In this document: positions 54,986-64,000 of the stretch, one piece after another | Numbering within the stretch: the first letter of the stretch is position 1 | Layout of the letters: each line of letters begins with the position of its first letter | DNA from: Cohnella endophytica | GTDB lineage: Bacteria; Bacillota; Bacilli; Paenibacillales; Paenibacillaceae | NCBI RefSeq assembly: GCF_003628305.1 | Contig: NZ_RBZM01000004.1 | Coordinates: forward strand, 620,001 to 684,000 | Direction: 5' to 3' | Length of the DNA: 64,000 nucleotides | The notes under the pieces: generated by a model | The model's input: the letters and a program-made list of their open reading frames with translations, nothing else | Database searches by the model: none | Told to the model about the DNA's origin: nothing | Program-made: the position numbers and the translations under genes

Positions 54986-56374
54986 ATGAACGATTCGTTG
55001 ACGCCCCGTCAGATCGTGGCGGAGTTGGATAAATACATTGTCGGTCAGAAACCAGCCAAACGTTCCGTTGCCGTCGCCTTGCGCAATCGTTATCGTCGCA
55101 GCCGATTGCCGGAAGAAATCCGAGACGAGATCGTACCGAAAAATATATTGATGATCGGACCTACCGGCGTCGGGAAAACGGAGATCGCGCGCCGGCTGGC
55201 GAAGCTGGTGCACGCGCCTTTCATTAAAGTCGAAGCGACCAAATTCACCGAAGTCGGCTATGTCGGCCGGGATGTCGAATCCATGGTCCGCGATTTAGTC
55301 GAGACCTCGATTCGGATGGTTAAGGAAGAACGCACGGAGAAAGTGAAGGACAAGGCCGAGAAAGCCGCGAACGAACGTCTGGCCGCCCTGCTCGTGCCCT
55401 CCCCGGCCAAACCGAAGTCGCAGAAAAATCCGTTGGAAATGTTGTTCGGAGGCATGACCACGCCGAGCGACGAACCGGAGCCAGTCGATCCTAGCTTGAA
55501 CGATAAACGAAAAGACACGAAGGCGAAGCTGGACGCGGGTCAACTGGAAAACGAAACGATCGAGATCGACGTGGAAGACAACAGTCCGAACATGTTGGAT
55601 ATGCTTGGTGGCCCCGGTCAAGATCAGATGGGCAACATGCAGGAGATGCTTGGCCAATTTCTTCCGAAGCGCCGCAAGAAGCGCCGTCTGACGGTGAAAG
55701 AAGCCCGTAAGGTGCTGATCGTCGAAGAAGCGAACAAACTGATCGACATGGACGACGTCATTTCCGAGTCGGTGCGTCGCGCGGAGCAATCCGGCATTAT
55801 TTTTATCGACGAGATCGACAAGATCGCCAGCAGCGGAAGAGGCCAAGGACCCGACGTGTCGCGCGAAGGGGTTCAACGAGATATACTCCCGATCGTCGAA
55901 GGTTCGACGATCATGACCAAATACGGTCCGGTGAAGACGGATTACGTGTTGTTCGTTGCCGCAGGAGCCTTCCACATCGCCAAGCCTTCTGATCTCATTC
56001 CGGAGCTTCAGGGCCGGTTCCCGATTCGCGTCGAACTGAGCAGCTTGACGGACGAAGATTTCGTGCGCATCCTTACCGAGCCGGAGAACGCGCTTACCAA
56101 GCAATACACCGCGCTTCTGCAAACGGAAGGCATTGCCGTTACCTTCACGGAAGCGGCCATCTCCGAGCTTGCGAGAATGGCTCAAGAGGTCAACCATAAT
56201 ACCGAGAATATTGGTGCCCGCAGGCTGCACACGCTCTTGGAGAAGCTGCTGGAGGATCTGAGCTTCGAAGCGCCCGAGCTGCAGTTGGAAGAGATGCTGA
56301 TCACTCCGGAGTACGTGCGGGAAAAACTGGCGAGCATTGCCAGCAATCGCGATTTGAGTCAATATATTCTATAA
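54986..56374 (+). CDS. hslU: HslU (ClpY) ATPase
   Basis: HslU unfolds substrates and feeds them to HslV. The 462-aa AAA+ protein has the N-terminal [17 protein letters not shown], Walker [15 protein letters not shown] (about 58-65), a variable I domain (about 110-230, acidic, Met-rich near [20 protein letters not shown]), Walker [12 protein letters not shown] and sensor regions to the C-terminal YIL. The ATG at 54986 follows AGGGAGAGGG; an ATG 12 codons earlier overlaps the hslV stop but is not conserved. Confidence 0.97.
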   Translation: MNDSLTPRQIVAELDKYIVGQKPAKRSVAVALRNRYRRSRLPEEIRDEIVPKNILMIGPTGVGKTEIARRLAKLVHAPFIKVEATKFTEVGYVGRDVESMVRDLVETSIRMVKEERTEKVKDKAEKAANERLAALLVPSPAKPKSQKNPLEMLFGGMTTPSDEPEPVDPSLNDKRKDTKAKLDAGQLENETIEIDVEDNSPNMLDMLGGPGQDQMGNMQEMLGQFLPKRRKKRRLTVKEARKVLIVEEANKLIDMDDVISESVRRAEQSGIIFIDEIDKIASSGRGQGPDVSREGVQRDILPIVEGSTIMTKYGPVKTDYVLFVAAGAFHIAKPSDLIPELQGRFPIRVELSSLTDEDFVRILTEPENALTKQYTALLQTEGIAVTFTEAAISELARMAQEVNHNTENIGARRLHTLLEKLLEDLSFEAPELQLEEMLITPEYVREKLASIASNRDLSQYIL

Positions 56375-56442
56375 TGGAAGTATCCCGCCGAAAGGCGGAG
56401 AAGCTTGCTTGTCGTTTGTTGCAATAGGGGGAAGTAAATATC

Positions 56443-57213
56443 ATGACATTGTTGACGAAAACCCGTACGCTCAATAAATTGCTTCAGGAAGCGGCGGGCA
56501 AACCGCTTAATTTCCGCGAAATGGCGGAAGGATTGCGGGAAACGATGCGTGGAAACGTGTTCGTGCTTAGTCGCAGGGGGAAAGTGCTCGGTTCCGCGCA
56601 CGCGTCCGGGTTTCCCGAGACGTGGTTGCGCAAGGAACCGTCCGACGAGCTCAGGTTCCCGTCAGAGACGAACGATCGCCTCCTGCGCATAACGGAAACG
56701 GCCGCGAACGTATCCTCGGATGAGGAAATTTTAATCCCCGTCGAAGCTGCTTTTAATGGCGAAATTGTGACGATCGTTCCCATCATCGGCGGAGGAGACA
56801 GATTAGGGACTTTAGTCCTATCCAGAGAAAATCAATCTTTCGGGGATGACGACCTGATTTTAGCCGAATATGGGTCTACGATAATAGGAATGGAGATTCT
56901 GCGGGAAAGAGCCGAAGAGAGGGAGACGGAAGCGAGAAGCAAGGCGATCGTATCCGTGGCCGTCAATTCATTGTCGTTCAGCGAAATGGAAGCCGTTGAG
57001 CAAATATTCGAGGAACTGGAAGGCAAGGAAGGCTTGCTCGTTGCTTCCAAGATTGCGGACAGGGCAGGCATCACTAGGTCTGTCATCGTAAATGCGTTGC
57101 GGAAACTCGAGAGCGCCGGCGTCATCGAAACGCGATCGCTGGGCATGAAAGGGACGTATATTCGGATCCTGAACGGCCAGTTATTGATCGAGCTGGAGCA
57201 CCGCAGAAACTAA
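56443..57213 (+). CDS. codY: GTP- and BCAA-sensing repressor CodY
   Basis: CodY represses amino-acid, transport and motility genes when GTP and branched-chain amino acids are plentiful. The 256-aa protein has the N-terminal GAF ligand domain ([18 protein letters not shown]... [27 protein letters not shown]) and the C-terminal winged helix ([44 protein letters not shown]), highly conserved. GGGGGAAG precedes the ATG. It is the last gene before the flagellar operon and has its own terminator. Confidence 0.97.
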   Translation: MTLLTKTRTLNKLLQEAAGKPLNFREMAEGLRETMRGNVFVLSRRGKVLGSAHASGFPETWLRKEPSDELRFPSETNDRLLRITETAANVSSDEEILIPVEAAFNGEIVTIVPIIGGGDRLGTLVLSRENQSFGDDDLILAEYGSTIIGMEILRERAEERETEARSKAIVSVAVNSLSFSEMEAVEQIFEELEGKEGLLVASKIADRAGITRSVIVNALRKLESAGVIETRSLGMKGTYIRILNGQLLIELEHRRN

Positions 57214-57236
57214 ATGAGTCTTCGGTATATTGTCAT

Positions 57237-57276
57237 AAAAGCCCAATCTTTCTTGAAAAGATTAGGGCTTTTTTCT
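57237..57276 (+). terminator. Terminator of codY
   Basis: Stem AAAAGCCC-AATCTTT with AAAGATTAGGGCTTTT around TCTTG, followed by TTTTTTCTT. Confidence 0.88.
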
Positions 57277-57306
57277 TATTGTCACAACACCGTATGTCGT
57301 AGATGA

Positions 57307-57321
57307 TGTTCTTAGAAAATT
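57307..57321. promoter_or_regulatory. Weak CodY-box match
   Basis: TGTTCTTAGAAAATT matches the CodY consensus AATTTTCWGAAAATT at 11 of 15 positions by eye. It lies between the codY terminator and the 22-bp repeats upstream of flgB. Confidence 0.35.
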
Positions 57322-57428
57322 TTAATTTGTCGTACCGCGCAGTTTAATTTGTCGTACCGCGCAGTTTAATTTGTCGTACCGCGCAGTTTAATTTGTAGAA
57401 ACGCGTAAATTTATGTCGTATCAAGCAG
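57321..57428 (+). repeat. 22-bp tandem repeat array upstream of flgB
   Basis: Three perfect 22-bp copies start at 57321, 57343 and 57365 (TTTAATTTGTCGTACC then GCGCAG). A diverged fourth follows at 57387 and a partial fifth at about 57410-57428 that keeps TGTCGTA and AAGCAG. There are no spacers between copies. The array ends about 80 bases before the flgB ATG. Confidence 0.9.
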
Positions 57429-57506
57429 GAATATGAGACTTTAACGTGGAATAATTTCGGAGATGAACTGACGAAAACTTCATGTCGGCGAGGAGAGACC
57501 CATAAT

Positions 57507-57920
57507 ATGCAAGTATTAGGTGGCGCAGCATTTCAACGCCTGGAAAGCGCAATAAACGCCGCTTCGTTAAGACAACGCGTTCTATCCAACAATATCGCGA
57601 ACGTAGATACCCCGTATTTCAAAAGGTCGGACGTCGCATTCGAAGAATACTTGTCGCAAGCGATCGGAACTAACGGCACCCCGGTTCTGGCAGGTAAAAT
57701 GACGAATTCGCGCCATATTCCGATTAATTCCTCCTATCCTTCGCCTACGCCGCAGGTGATCATTGACGAATCCACATCGATCAACAATGATCGGAATAAC
57801 GTAGACATCGATAAAGAGATGTCCCTGTTAGCGGAAAATCAGCTTCGGTATAACTTGTTGGCTCAGCAATTCAGCCATCAAGTCAAAATGATGAACATCG
57901 GAATTAAAGGGGGCGCGTAA
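57507..57920 (+). CDS. flgB: Flagellar basal-body rod protein FlgB
   Basis: FlgB forms the proximal rod of the flagellar basal body. The 137-aa protein has the rod-family N-terminal motif LRQRVLSNNIANVDTPYFKRSDVAFE and a C-terminal heptad region (MSLLAENQLRYNLLAQQFSHQVKMM). GCGAGGAGAG lies just upstream. It is the first gene of the fla operon. flgC follows after three bases. Confidence 0.96.
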   Translation: MQVLGGAAFQRLESAINAASLRQRVLSNNIANVDTPYFKRSDVAFEEYLSQAIGTNGTPVLAGKMTNSRHIPINSSYPSPTPQVIIDESTSINNDRNNVDIDKEMSLLAENQLRYNLLAQQFSHQVKMMNIGIKGGA

Positions 57921-57923
57921 CGG

Positions 57924-58367
57924 ATGAAGCTCGGAGGGTTCGATATTAGCGCTTCGGCATTAACGGCGCAGCGCCTTAGAATGGATGTTATCTCGGCGAA
58001 CATCGCCAACGCCGAAACGACGCGCGCGGGCGTGGTGAACGGCCAAGCCGTGCCATACCGTCGCAAGATGGTCGTTATGGGAGCGGTTCAGCCGAAATTT
58101 CAAGACGTATTCGCGGAGAAGTTAAACGGATCGTCCGCGCAGGGCGTACAGATTACTCAGATCAAAGAAGATTCGACTCCATTTAAACAAGTTTATAATC
58201 CGACGCATCCCGATGCGGACGCCAACGGAATGGTTTATATGCCCAACGTTGATATGCTGAAAGAACAAGTAGACTTATTGGCGGCTTCCCGTTCTTACGA
58301 AGCTAACGTAACGGCGCTGAACGCAAGGAAAGCGATGTTCATGAAAGCTCTTGAAATGGGCCGCTAA
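57924..58367 (+). CDS. flgC: Flagellar basal-body rod protein FlgC
   Basis: FlgC is another proximal rod subunit. The 147-aa protein has FDISASALTAQRLRMDVISANIANAETTR at the N-terminus, a central VYNPTHPDADANGMVYMPN and a C-terminal helix ending MKALEMGR. Both ends carry the rod/hook-family helices. Its start is only three bases after the flgB stop, and the Shine-Dalgarno (GGGGGCG) lies within flgB, so it is coupled. Confidence 0.96.
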   Translation: MKLGGFDISASALTAQRLRMDVISANIANAETTRAGVVNGQAVPYRRKMVVMGAVQPKFQDVFAEKLNGSSAQGVQITQIKEDSTPFKQVYNPTHPDADANGMVYMPNVDMLKEQVDLLAASRSYEANVTALNARKAMFMKALEMGR

Positions 58368-58413
58368 GACATTATTGGCGGACCTAATTTAGCATGAAAG
58401 CGAGGAACAACGG

Positions 58414-58716
58414 ATGATCAATATTCCATCTATCTCACCTATAGGGTTAGTACCCCCAATTAACGGAGCTCAAACAAAGACGACTCCGGCGGAAGCCACG
58501 GAGAGTTTTGCGTCCTTCCTGAAAAATGCCATCGATAGCGTGGCCGCGCAGGAACAAAACGTACATACGGTGACCGATCAATTCCTGATCGGCGAAGTCG
58601 ACGAGAATAAAGTCATGATTGCTACGCAACAAGCCGAGCTGAGTTTGAATTTGACGGCTCAAATCAGAAACAAGGTTATCGAGGCTTATCAGGAAATCAT
58701 GCGTACGCAAATCTAG
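58414..58716 (+). CDS. fliE: Flagellar hook-basal body protein FliE
   Basis: FliE links the MS ring to the rod. The 100-aa protein is polar at the N-terminus, with SFASFLKNAIDSVAAQEQNV and the C-terminal LSLNLTAQIRNKVIEAYQEIMRTQI typical of FliE. GCGAGGA precedes the ATG. A pair of related sequences, GCAACGGCACGAAGCGA and TCGCTTCACCGTTG, forms a hairpin before fliF, perhaps affecting relative expression. Confidence 0.95.
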   Translation: MINIPSISPIGLVPPINGAQTKTTPAEATESFASFLKNAIDSVAAQEQNVHTVTDQFLIGEVDENKVMIATQQAELSLNLTAQIRNKVIEAYQEIMRTQI

Positions 58717-58802
58717 ATAGGTAAAGCGTTGAAGCAAAACGCAACGGCACGAAGCGATGCTTTATCGCTTCACCGTTGTGCAACCGCAGGTGAGGTGAAA
58801 TC

Positions 58803-60374
58803 GTGAACGAGAAGTGGGCGCAGGTTCGTGGGAAACTGGAAGGTTTCTGGAACCAGTACAGCAAAATGCAAAAGTGGGTTCTCGCTTCAACAGCGGCCTT
58901 ACTGTTATTTGCGATTATTTTATTTACTTACTTGTTTACCCGGACGCAGTACGAATTGGCATTCCAGAACTTGGATACTACCGATGCGGCGGCGATCATG
59001 GAATATTTGGACGGAAACGGAATTAGCTACAAGCTAGGCGACAGCGGGCAAAGCATCTCGGTACCGAGCGCGTCCGCGACAAAAGTGAAGGTGGCTATCG
59101 GTTCGCAGGGCTTGATTTTAAGCGGATCGGTCGGAAGCTTCGCGAAGATGAGCGAATCCTCATCATCGATCGGCATTACGGACCAGGAGTTCAAGGTTAA
59201 GTATTTGAACGCTTTGAACGGAGAGGTTCAGCAATTGCTGATGAGCAAGCAGGGGATATCGCGGGTGAAAGCGATCGTTACGTTGCCGGAAGACACCGTC
59301 TTCCTGAACGATTCCGATAAAAGCAAAGCGAACGCGGCTGTCGTGATTACCTTTAAGCCGGGTTTCCGGCCGAAGCAGGAAGAAATCGATAGCTACTATA
59401 ATCTCGTAAAGTCCGCGGTTCCTAAGCTCGCTGTCGAAGATGTTACGATCAGCAGCAGCACGGGAGACTTGACGCCGTCGGCAAAAATGAGCGGCGGCTC
59501 GCAATCGCTCGGCGGAGTGTACGAGAATCAAATCGCGATCCAGACGGACGTAGAGAACACGCTGAAGAAAAACATCGCGAACTTCTTGAGTCCGATCGTC
59601 GGCATGGACAACATGGTCGTTAGCGTCGTTTCTTCGTTGAACTTCGATAAGAAGCAATCGACGGAAAACCTCGTGCAGCCTTTGCCGGATAACGACAACA
59701 AAGGGATCGAGATCAGCAGGCAAGATTCCAGCGAAACCTACACGGGCCAAGACGGCCAGACTAGCGGAGTCGCCGGAACGGGCTCCACGGACATCGCCAA
59801 CTATCCGGGCGGTGGAAGCTCCGGAGCTTCCTCGTCGGAGAAAGTATCCAGCACCGTGAATTTGGAAGTAAACCGCATTACTAATAATATCGACTACGGA
59901 CCTTACAAAGTGAAGGACATTTCGATCAATGTCGGTTTGGATTCTTCGAACATGACTCCCGAGAAGCTGACGGAAATCAAAGGCGTGCTCCTCAGCAGCG
60001 CAAGAGTGTTGCTTTCCCAATCGGGATTGGATTTGTCCGACGACGAATTGAACAAAAGAGTATCGGTAATATCCCAGTCGTTCACCGCGAACGCGGGGAC
60101 GAGCGGTGGCGCATCTAATTCCTCCTTCTTGCTCGCCGGAGCCGGCCTGCTCGCGTTGGCATTGCTCGGCGGAGGCGGATACTACGTATATCGCAGACGG
60201 AAAGCAGCGCGCGAAGCCGCGGAGCTGGAAGCCATGCCGAAAGCGGAATTGCCGACGATCGATATCGACAACGTCGCGAACGAGAGTCAAGTGCGCAAGC
60301 AGTTGGAAAGCTTGGCCAAACGCAAGCCGGACGAATTCGTCAATCTTCTCCGGACTTGGCTAGTGGATGAATAG
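58803..60374 (+). CDS. fliF: Flagellar MS-ring protein FliF
   Basis: FliF forms the membrane MS ring on which the motor and export gate are built. The 523-aa protein has two membrane helices (about residues 26-46 and 442-463), the ring-building YscJ-type domain (YELAFQNLDTTDAAAIMEYL...GSVGSFAKM), and a Ser/Gly-rich loop. The C-terminal segment LESLAKRKPDEFVNLLRTWLVDE binds FliG. The start is GTG at 58803 after GAGGTGAAATC. fliG begins right after it. Confidence 0.96.
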   Translation: MNEKWAQVRGKLEGFWNQYSKMQKWVLASTAALLLFAIILFTYLFTRTQYELAFQNLDTTDAAAIMEYLDGNGISYKLGDSGQSISVPSASATKVKVAIGSQGLILSGSVGSFAKMSESSSSIGITDQEFKVKYLNALNGEVQQLLMSKQGISRVKAIVTLPEDTVFLNDSDKSKANAAVVITFKPGFRPKQEEIDSYYNLVKSAVPKLAVEDVTISSSTGDLTPSAKMSGGSQSLGGVYENQIAIQTDVENTLKKNIANFLSPIVGMDNMVVSVVSSLNFDKKQSTENLVQPLPDNDNKGIEISRQDSSETYTGQDGQTSGVAGTGSTDIANYPGGGSSGASSSEKVSSTVNLEVNRITNNIDYGPYKVKDISINVGLDSSNMTPEKLTEIKGVLLSSARVLLSQSGLDLSDDELNKRVSVISQSFTANAGTSGGASNSSFLLAGAGLLALALLGGGGYYVYRRRKAAREAAELEAMPKAELPTIDIDNVANESQVRKQLESLAKRKPDEFVNLLRTWLVDE

Positions 60375-60385
60375 AGGTGGCAGTA

Positions 60386-61396
60386 TTGGCAAAGGGAGTT
60401 CAGTTGTCCGGTAGACAGAAAGCGGCCATCCTGCTCATCACGCTCGGGCCGGAAGTGTCCGCGCAAGTGTTCAAGCATTTGCGAGATGATGAGATCGAGC
60501 AATTAACGCTGGAAATCGCGAACGTCCGCAAAGTGGACGGCGGCGAGAAAGAAATGATTCTTAGCGAATTCCATCAGATATGCGTCGCTCAGGAATTCAT
60601 CACGCAAGGCGGCATTACATACGCCAAAGAAATATTGGAGAAAGCTCTCGGCTCTCAGAAGGCGATGGACATTCTCAATCGTTTGACCGCGACGCTCCAG
60701 GTTCGCCCGTTCGATTTCGCCCGCAAAGCGGAACCGCAACAAATCCTGAACTTCATTCAGAACGAGAACTCCCAGACGATCGCCTTGGTGCTCTCGTATC
60801 TGCAACCGGAGCAATCGTCTTCGGTACTTTCGTCCTTGCCTCAAGAGAAGCAAGCCGAAGTGGCACGGCGGATCGCGTTGATGGACAGCACGTCGCCGGA
60901 CGTCATCGCGCAAGTCGAGAGGGTGCTAGAACAGAAGCTGTCCTCGACGGTTACGCAGGATTACACGAACGCTGGGGGTATCGAGTCCATCGTCAAAATC
61001 CTCAACGGCGTCGATCGCGGAACGGAGAGGACGATCCTCGATTCGCTCGAGATCCAGGATCCGGAATTGGCGGAGGAAATCAAAAAGCGGATGTTCGTGT
61101 TCGAGGACATCGTCAATCTGGACAATCGTTCCATTCAACGCATCATTCGCGACATCGAAACGGCAGATCTTCAATTGGCGCTTAAAGTGGCAAGCGAGGA
61201 AGTTCGCGAATCGATCTTCAGGAACATGTCCAAGCGGATGGCGGAAACGTTCAAGGAAGAAATGGAATACATGGGGCCCGTTCGGTTGCGCGACGTCGAA
61301 GAAGCGCAGACTCGCATCGTAGCGACGATCCGCAGACTGGAAGAAGCCGGAGAGATCATCATCGCTCGCGGCGGAGGAGACGATATTATTGTCTAA
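60386..61396 (+). CDS. fliG: Flagellar motor switch protein FliG
   Basis: FliG is the rotor protein that interacts with the stator. The 336-aa protein has the N-terminal FliF-binding domain (LSGRQKAAILLITLGPEVSAQV), the middle domain (EQSSSVLSSLPQEKQAEVARRIALM) and the C-terminal torque domain. That domain ends with the charged LKVASEEVRESIFRNMSKRMAE and DVEEAQTRIVATIRRLEEAGEI. A TTG at 60386, with AGAGGTGG five bases upstream, is preferred to the GTG three codons earlier, which overlaps that site. Confidence 0.95.
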   Translation: MAKGVQLSGRQKAAILLITLGPEVSAQVFKHLRDDEIEQLTLEIANVRKVDGGEKEMILSEFHQICVAQEFITQGGITYAKEILEKALGSQKAMDILNRLTATLQVRPFDFARKAEPQQILNFIQNENSQTIALVLSYLQPEQSSSVLSSLPQEKQAEVARRIALMDSTSPDVIAQVERVLEQKLSSTVTQDYTNAGGIESIVKILNGVDRGTERTILDSLEIQDPELAEEIKKRMFVFEDIVNLDNRSIQRIIRDIETADLQLALKVASEEVRESIFRNMSKRMAETFKEEMEYMGPVRLRDVEEAQTRIVATIRRLEEAGEIIIARGGGDDIIV

Positions 61397-62231
61397 TCTC
61401 ATCAAATCCTCTCACGTCGTTTCCTTGGATGATCTAAAGAGACTAGAGCTTATCCGTATGCTTTCTCCCCCTCCGCATAATATTTCGGACGGGGATGTCG
61501 ATAGCGAAGGAAATTCGGCGATTGACGTCGAAACTCAAACGTTGAAAGAGCGAATTTTGGCCGATGCGGAGCACACCGCCCAACAAATTCTGATTCAGGC
61601 GCAAGCCGAAGCCGCGGAAATTCGCGCGACGGCGCAACGGGAAACGGAAGCATGGTGGCAGTCCCAACGGGACGAGGATCATTTGCACCGCGAGGAATCG
61701 AACCGTCAAGGCTTCGAGGATGGACATCGGAGCGGAACGTTGCAGGCGGAAGAGGATGTAAAGCGGAACTGGGAAGCGCGTATGCAGGAAGCTCAGGCGA
61801 TCGTTGAAGAAGCTTATGCGGCTAAAGCATCGGTCATTACGGAAGGGGAAACGTTTCTCGTTGAGTTGAGTTGCTCCATTGCGGAGAAAATCTTGAACCG
61901 CAAGCTGGCGAAAGCTCCGGAAATGGCAATGAAGCTTTTCGAGAAGGCGCTGTCGCGCAGGAAAGAGCAAGGCGTCATCACGCTCTGCGTATCTCCTTCT
62001 CAGTTCGCGTTCGTGCAAGCCGCCAAAGAAGAGCTCAGTCACTTCTTGGATTCTCAGGCCGAGTTGCAGATCGTCCCGGATTCTTCCGTCCAAGAAGGCG
62101 GATGCATCGTTCGTTCGGCGTTCGGCAGCATCGACGCTCGCGTAGATACCCAGCTGGAAGCGATCCGGGAGCAACTGCTTAAAGTTGCCGCCCACGGCGC
62201 CGAGGAGGGGAAACGCGATGCCGCACCTTGA
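61389..62231 (+). CDS. fliH: Flagellar export ATPase regulator FliH
   Basis: FliH binds the FliI ATPase and holds it at the export gate. The 280-aa protein has a short N-terminal export-gate segment, a long acidic coiled coil (about 60-150, HTAQQILIQAQAEAAEIRATA and onward) and the C-terminal FliI-interacting domain ending GCIVRSAFGSIDARVDTQLEAIREQL. The start is TTG at 61389, nine bases after GGAGGAG, overlapping the fliG end by eight bases. Confidence 0.9.
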   Translation: MSNLIKSSHVVSLDDLKRLELIRMLSPPPHNISDGDVDSEGNSAIDVETQTLKERILADAEHTAQQILIQAQAEAAEIRATAQRETEAWWQSQRDEDHLHREESNRQGFEDGHRSGTLQAEEDVKRNWEARMQEAQAIVEEAYAAKASVITEGETFLVELSCSIAEKILNRKLAKAPEMAMKLFEKALSRRKEQGVITLCVSPSQFAFVQAAKEELSHFLDSQAELQIVPDSSVQEGGCIVRSAFGSIDARVDTQLEAIREQLLKVAAHGAEEGKRDAAP

Positions 62232-63537
62232 TATTCATCGCTATACGGAAACGTTAGACCGGATGGATCCGGTCAGGGTTAACGGCAAGGTCATTCAGAT
62301 CATCGGTTTAACGGTGGAGTCGGAAGGGCCGGACGCCAGCATCGGAGACGTGTGCTCGATCCACCCTTCGAAGGGCGGTAAGCCCGTGTTGGCCGAAGTG
62401 GTCGGGTTTCGCAACAACCGGGTTCTCCTCATGCCATTGGGCGAACTTGACTCCGTTGGGCCCGGATGCGACGTGGTCGCGACGGGAGGACCTTTAACGG
62501 TTCAAGTAGGCTCGGAACTGCTAGGCAAAGTTCTAGACGGGCTTGGAAAACCTTTGGACGGAACGAGCCTGCCGGCGCGCATGCCGCATTACTCGACGAA
62601 TAACTCTCCGGGGAATCCTTTGCAGCGCCCGCGGGTCAAAACTCCTCTCGGAGTCGGCGTGAGGGCAATCGACGGCCTGCTAACGGTGGGCCAAGGGCAA
62701 CGGGTAGGCATCTTCGCCGGTTCGGGCGTCGGGAAAAGCACGTTGCTAGGCATGGTCGCGCGGAATACCGCAGCGGACGTCAACGTTATCGCGCTTGTCG
62801 GCGAGCGCGGACGCGAGGTGCTGGAGTTCGTCGAGAAGGATCTCGGGCCCGAGGGGCTCGCGAGATCCGTCGTCATCGTCGCCACTTCGGACCAACCCGC
62901 GTTGATTCGTATCAAGGGAGCTTTGATCGCCACGACGATCGCGGAATATTTCCGCGATCGGGGCATGAACGTCATGCTCATGATGGACTCGGTTACCCGT
63001 TACGCCATGGCGATGCGCGAAGTCGGGCTTGCCATCGGCGAACCGCCTGCTACGCGTGGTTACACGCCGTCCGTGTTCGCGGCGTTGCCTAAGTTGTTGG
63101 AACGCGCGGGAACAGGTCCTACGGGCTCGATAACGGCGTTCTACACGGTGCTGGTAGACGGAGACGACATGAATGAGCCGATCGCCGATGCGGTCAGAGG
63201 CATACTGGACGGTCATATCGTGCTTCATCGGAACCTGGCCAATAAAGGCCATTTTCCTGCGATCGACGTCCTGTCCAGCGTTAGCCGCGTCATGAAAGAC
63301 ATCATTTCAGACGATCAGCAGAGCGCCGCCGAACAGTTAAAGAGGCTGCTAGCCGTATACCGCGATTCGGAAGACTTGATCAATATCGGGGCCTATCAAC
63401 GCGGCTCTAACGCCGAGATAGACAAGGCCATTCAATATTACGATTTATTCAAAACCTACACCCAGCAGAAAACGAACGAAAAAGTAACCTTGCATGACGC
63501 ACAAGAGCGATTGATCATCGATTTCTTCAGGAGATGA
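62218..63537 (+). CDS. fliI: Flagellum-specific ATPase FliI
   Basis: FliI powers or assists type III export of flagellar parts. The 439-aa protein resembles the F1 beta subunit: Walker A GIFAGSGVGKSTLLGM, GERGREVLEFVEK, and Walker B MLMMDSVTRYAMAMREVGLA with GEPPATRGYTPSVFA. The ATG at 62218 has GAGGAGGGG at seven bases and overlaps fliH by 14 bases. Confidence 0.97.
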   Translation: MPHLDIHRYTETLDRMDPVRVNGKVIQIIGLTVESEGPDASIGDVCSIHPSKGGKPVLAEVVGFRNNRVLLMPLGELDSVGPGCDVVATGGPLTVQVGSELLGKVLDGLGKPLDGTSLPARMPHYSTNNSPGNPLQRPRVKTPLGVGVRAIDGLLTVGQGQRVGIFAGSGVGKSTLLGMVARNTAADVNVIALVGERGREVLEFVEKDLGPEGLARSVVIVATSDQPALIRIKGALIATTIAEYFRDRGMNVMLMMDSVTRYAMAMREVGLAIGEPPATRGYTPSVFAALPKLLERAGTGPTGSITAFYTVLVDGDDMNEPIADAVRGILDGHIVLHRNLANKGHFPAIDVLSSVSRVMKDIISDDQQSAAEQLKRLLAVYRDSEDLINIGAYQRGSNAEIDKAIQYYDLFKTYTQQKTNEKVTLHDAQERLIIDFFRR

Positions 63538-63549
63538 GAATAAGCAATC

Positions 63550-63996
63550 ATGAGATTCCGATATCCGTTGCAGAAAATCGTTGATCTCAAGGGCAGCGAG
63601 AAGTCGATGGCGGAGTGGGAGTACGCCGCGTCGCTTGGCAAGCTACGGCAAGAGGAAGAGCAACTCAAACAGTTGCAGGACGAACGCCGAGAGCTGGAAA
63701 CCTCGTTGCAGGCTACGGCAATGCAACCTACGCCGCTGACCGACCTGCTGGTCGTACAACGTTACATCGAGATCGTCGACGTGCGCATACGCAAGCAACA
63801 CGAAGGCGTGCAAACCGCCGAACAAGTCGTCAGGAAGCGACAAGGCCATCTTACGGATAAGATGGTCGACGAAAAAGTATGGTTGAACACAAGGGACCGG
63901 GCGTTCGAGAGATTCAGAAGCGAACAGCTGGCCAAGGAACAGAACGAACTGGATGAAATCGCGATCGTGCGGGCCGCCGCGGCATCTAGGGGTTAA
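63550..63996 (+). CDS. fliJ: Flagellar export protein FliJ
   Basis: FliJ is a chaperone-like coiled coil in the centre of the FliI ring. The 148-aa protein starts MRFRYPLQKIVDLKGSEK and is nearly all charged helix (EEEQLKQLQDERRELETSL, later QLAKEQNELDEIAI). The stop codon lies at 63994-63996, so the gene is complete at the window edge. Its ATG is 12 bases after the fliI stop, with a GGAGATGA Shine-Dalgarno. Confidence 0.93.
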   Translation: MRFRYPLQKIVDLKGSEKSMAEWEYAASLGKLRQEEEQLKQLQDERRELETSLQATAMQPTPLTDLLVVQRYIEIVDVRIRKQHEGVQTAEQVVRKRQGHLTDKMVDEKVWLNTRDRAFERFRSEQLAKEQNELDEIAIVRAAAASRG

Positions 63997-64000
63997 GGCG

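Noticed and set aside
57321..57428. Possible CRISPR array
   Set aside because: The 22-bp copies are directly adjacent with no spacers, and there are no cas genes.

Overview
The window looks like chromosomal DNA of an endospore-forming, flagellated Bacillota, most likely Paenibacillaceae (Cohnella or Paenibacillus type). Reasons: it joins several conserved Bacillales gene runs (rsmD-coaD-ylbJ-tmcAL-DUF177-rpmF; fapR-plsX-fab-acpP-fabF-rnc-smc-ftsY; ylxM-ffh-rpsP-khpA-rimM-trmD-rplS-lepB-rbgA-rnhB-ylqG-ylqH; sucCD-dprA-topA-trmFO-hslVU-codY-flgBC-fliEFGHIJ). It also has strong AGGAGG-type Shine-Dalgarno sites, many TTG and GTG starts, sigma-A promoters, a FapR operator and a sporulation membrane protein (YlbJ). 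The backbone is GC-rich. No rRNA, tRNA, CRISPR array, IS element or prophage was recognised.

Layout. (1) 1-7.2 kb: an AT-rich accessory block of single genes. It holds a hypothetical, a 49-aa membrane peptide, a frameshifted tubby-like protein, a YqeK-like HD hydrolase, an exported protein, a frameshifted methyltransferase, a lipoprotein, an HrgC-like membrane protein, a PLD-family lipoprotein and a nucleoside deaminase. (2) 7.2-12.2 kb: rsmD, coaD, ylbJ, tmcAL, DUF177 and rpmF. (3) 12.3-24 kb: the FapR-controlled phospholipid and fatty-acid operon, then rnc, smc and ftsY. (4) 24-31.2 kb: cargo between ftsY and ylxM-ffh, comprising an acetyltransferase, a purine/molybdopterin-linked cluster (deaminase, xdhC, mocA-like, uraD) and a MarR-MFS pair. 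(5) 31.2-41.6 kb: SRP, ribosomal protein and tRNA-modification genes, lepB, rbgA, a DCC protein, rnhB, a FliK-like/FlhB-like pair and yraN. (6) 41.9-47 kb: hflK-hflC, a small alarmone synthetase, comM and a lipoprotein. (7) 47.3-57.2 kb: sucCD, dprA, topA, trmFO, hslVU and codY. (8) 57.3-64 kb: the start of the flagellar basal-body and export operon, complete through fliJ.

How the parts work together. FapR senses malonyl-CoA and probably controls its own operon through an operator at the transcription start. PlsX, FabH, FabD, FabG, ACP and FabF form most of a type II fatty-acid elongation cycle feeding phospholipid synthesis. FtsY and Ffh are the two SRP GTPases. CodY lies just upstream of the flagellar genes, separated by a terminator, a weak CodY-box match and a 22-bp tandem array.

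The least explained features are four non-coding repeat arrays (8.5, 22.8, 41.7 and 57.3 kb), two homopolymer frameshifts in the AT-rich block, a shared motif at the marR and MFS promoters, the FliK-like/FlhB-like pair far from the flagellar operon, and a probable CTG start for the alarmone synthetase. No wholly new multi-gene system could be demonstrated from sequence alone.
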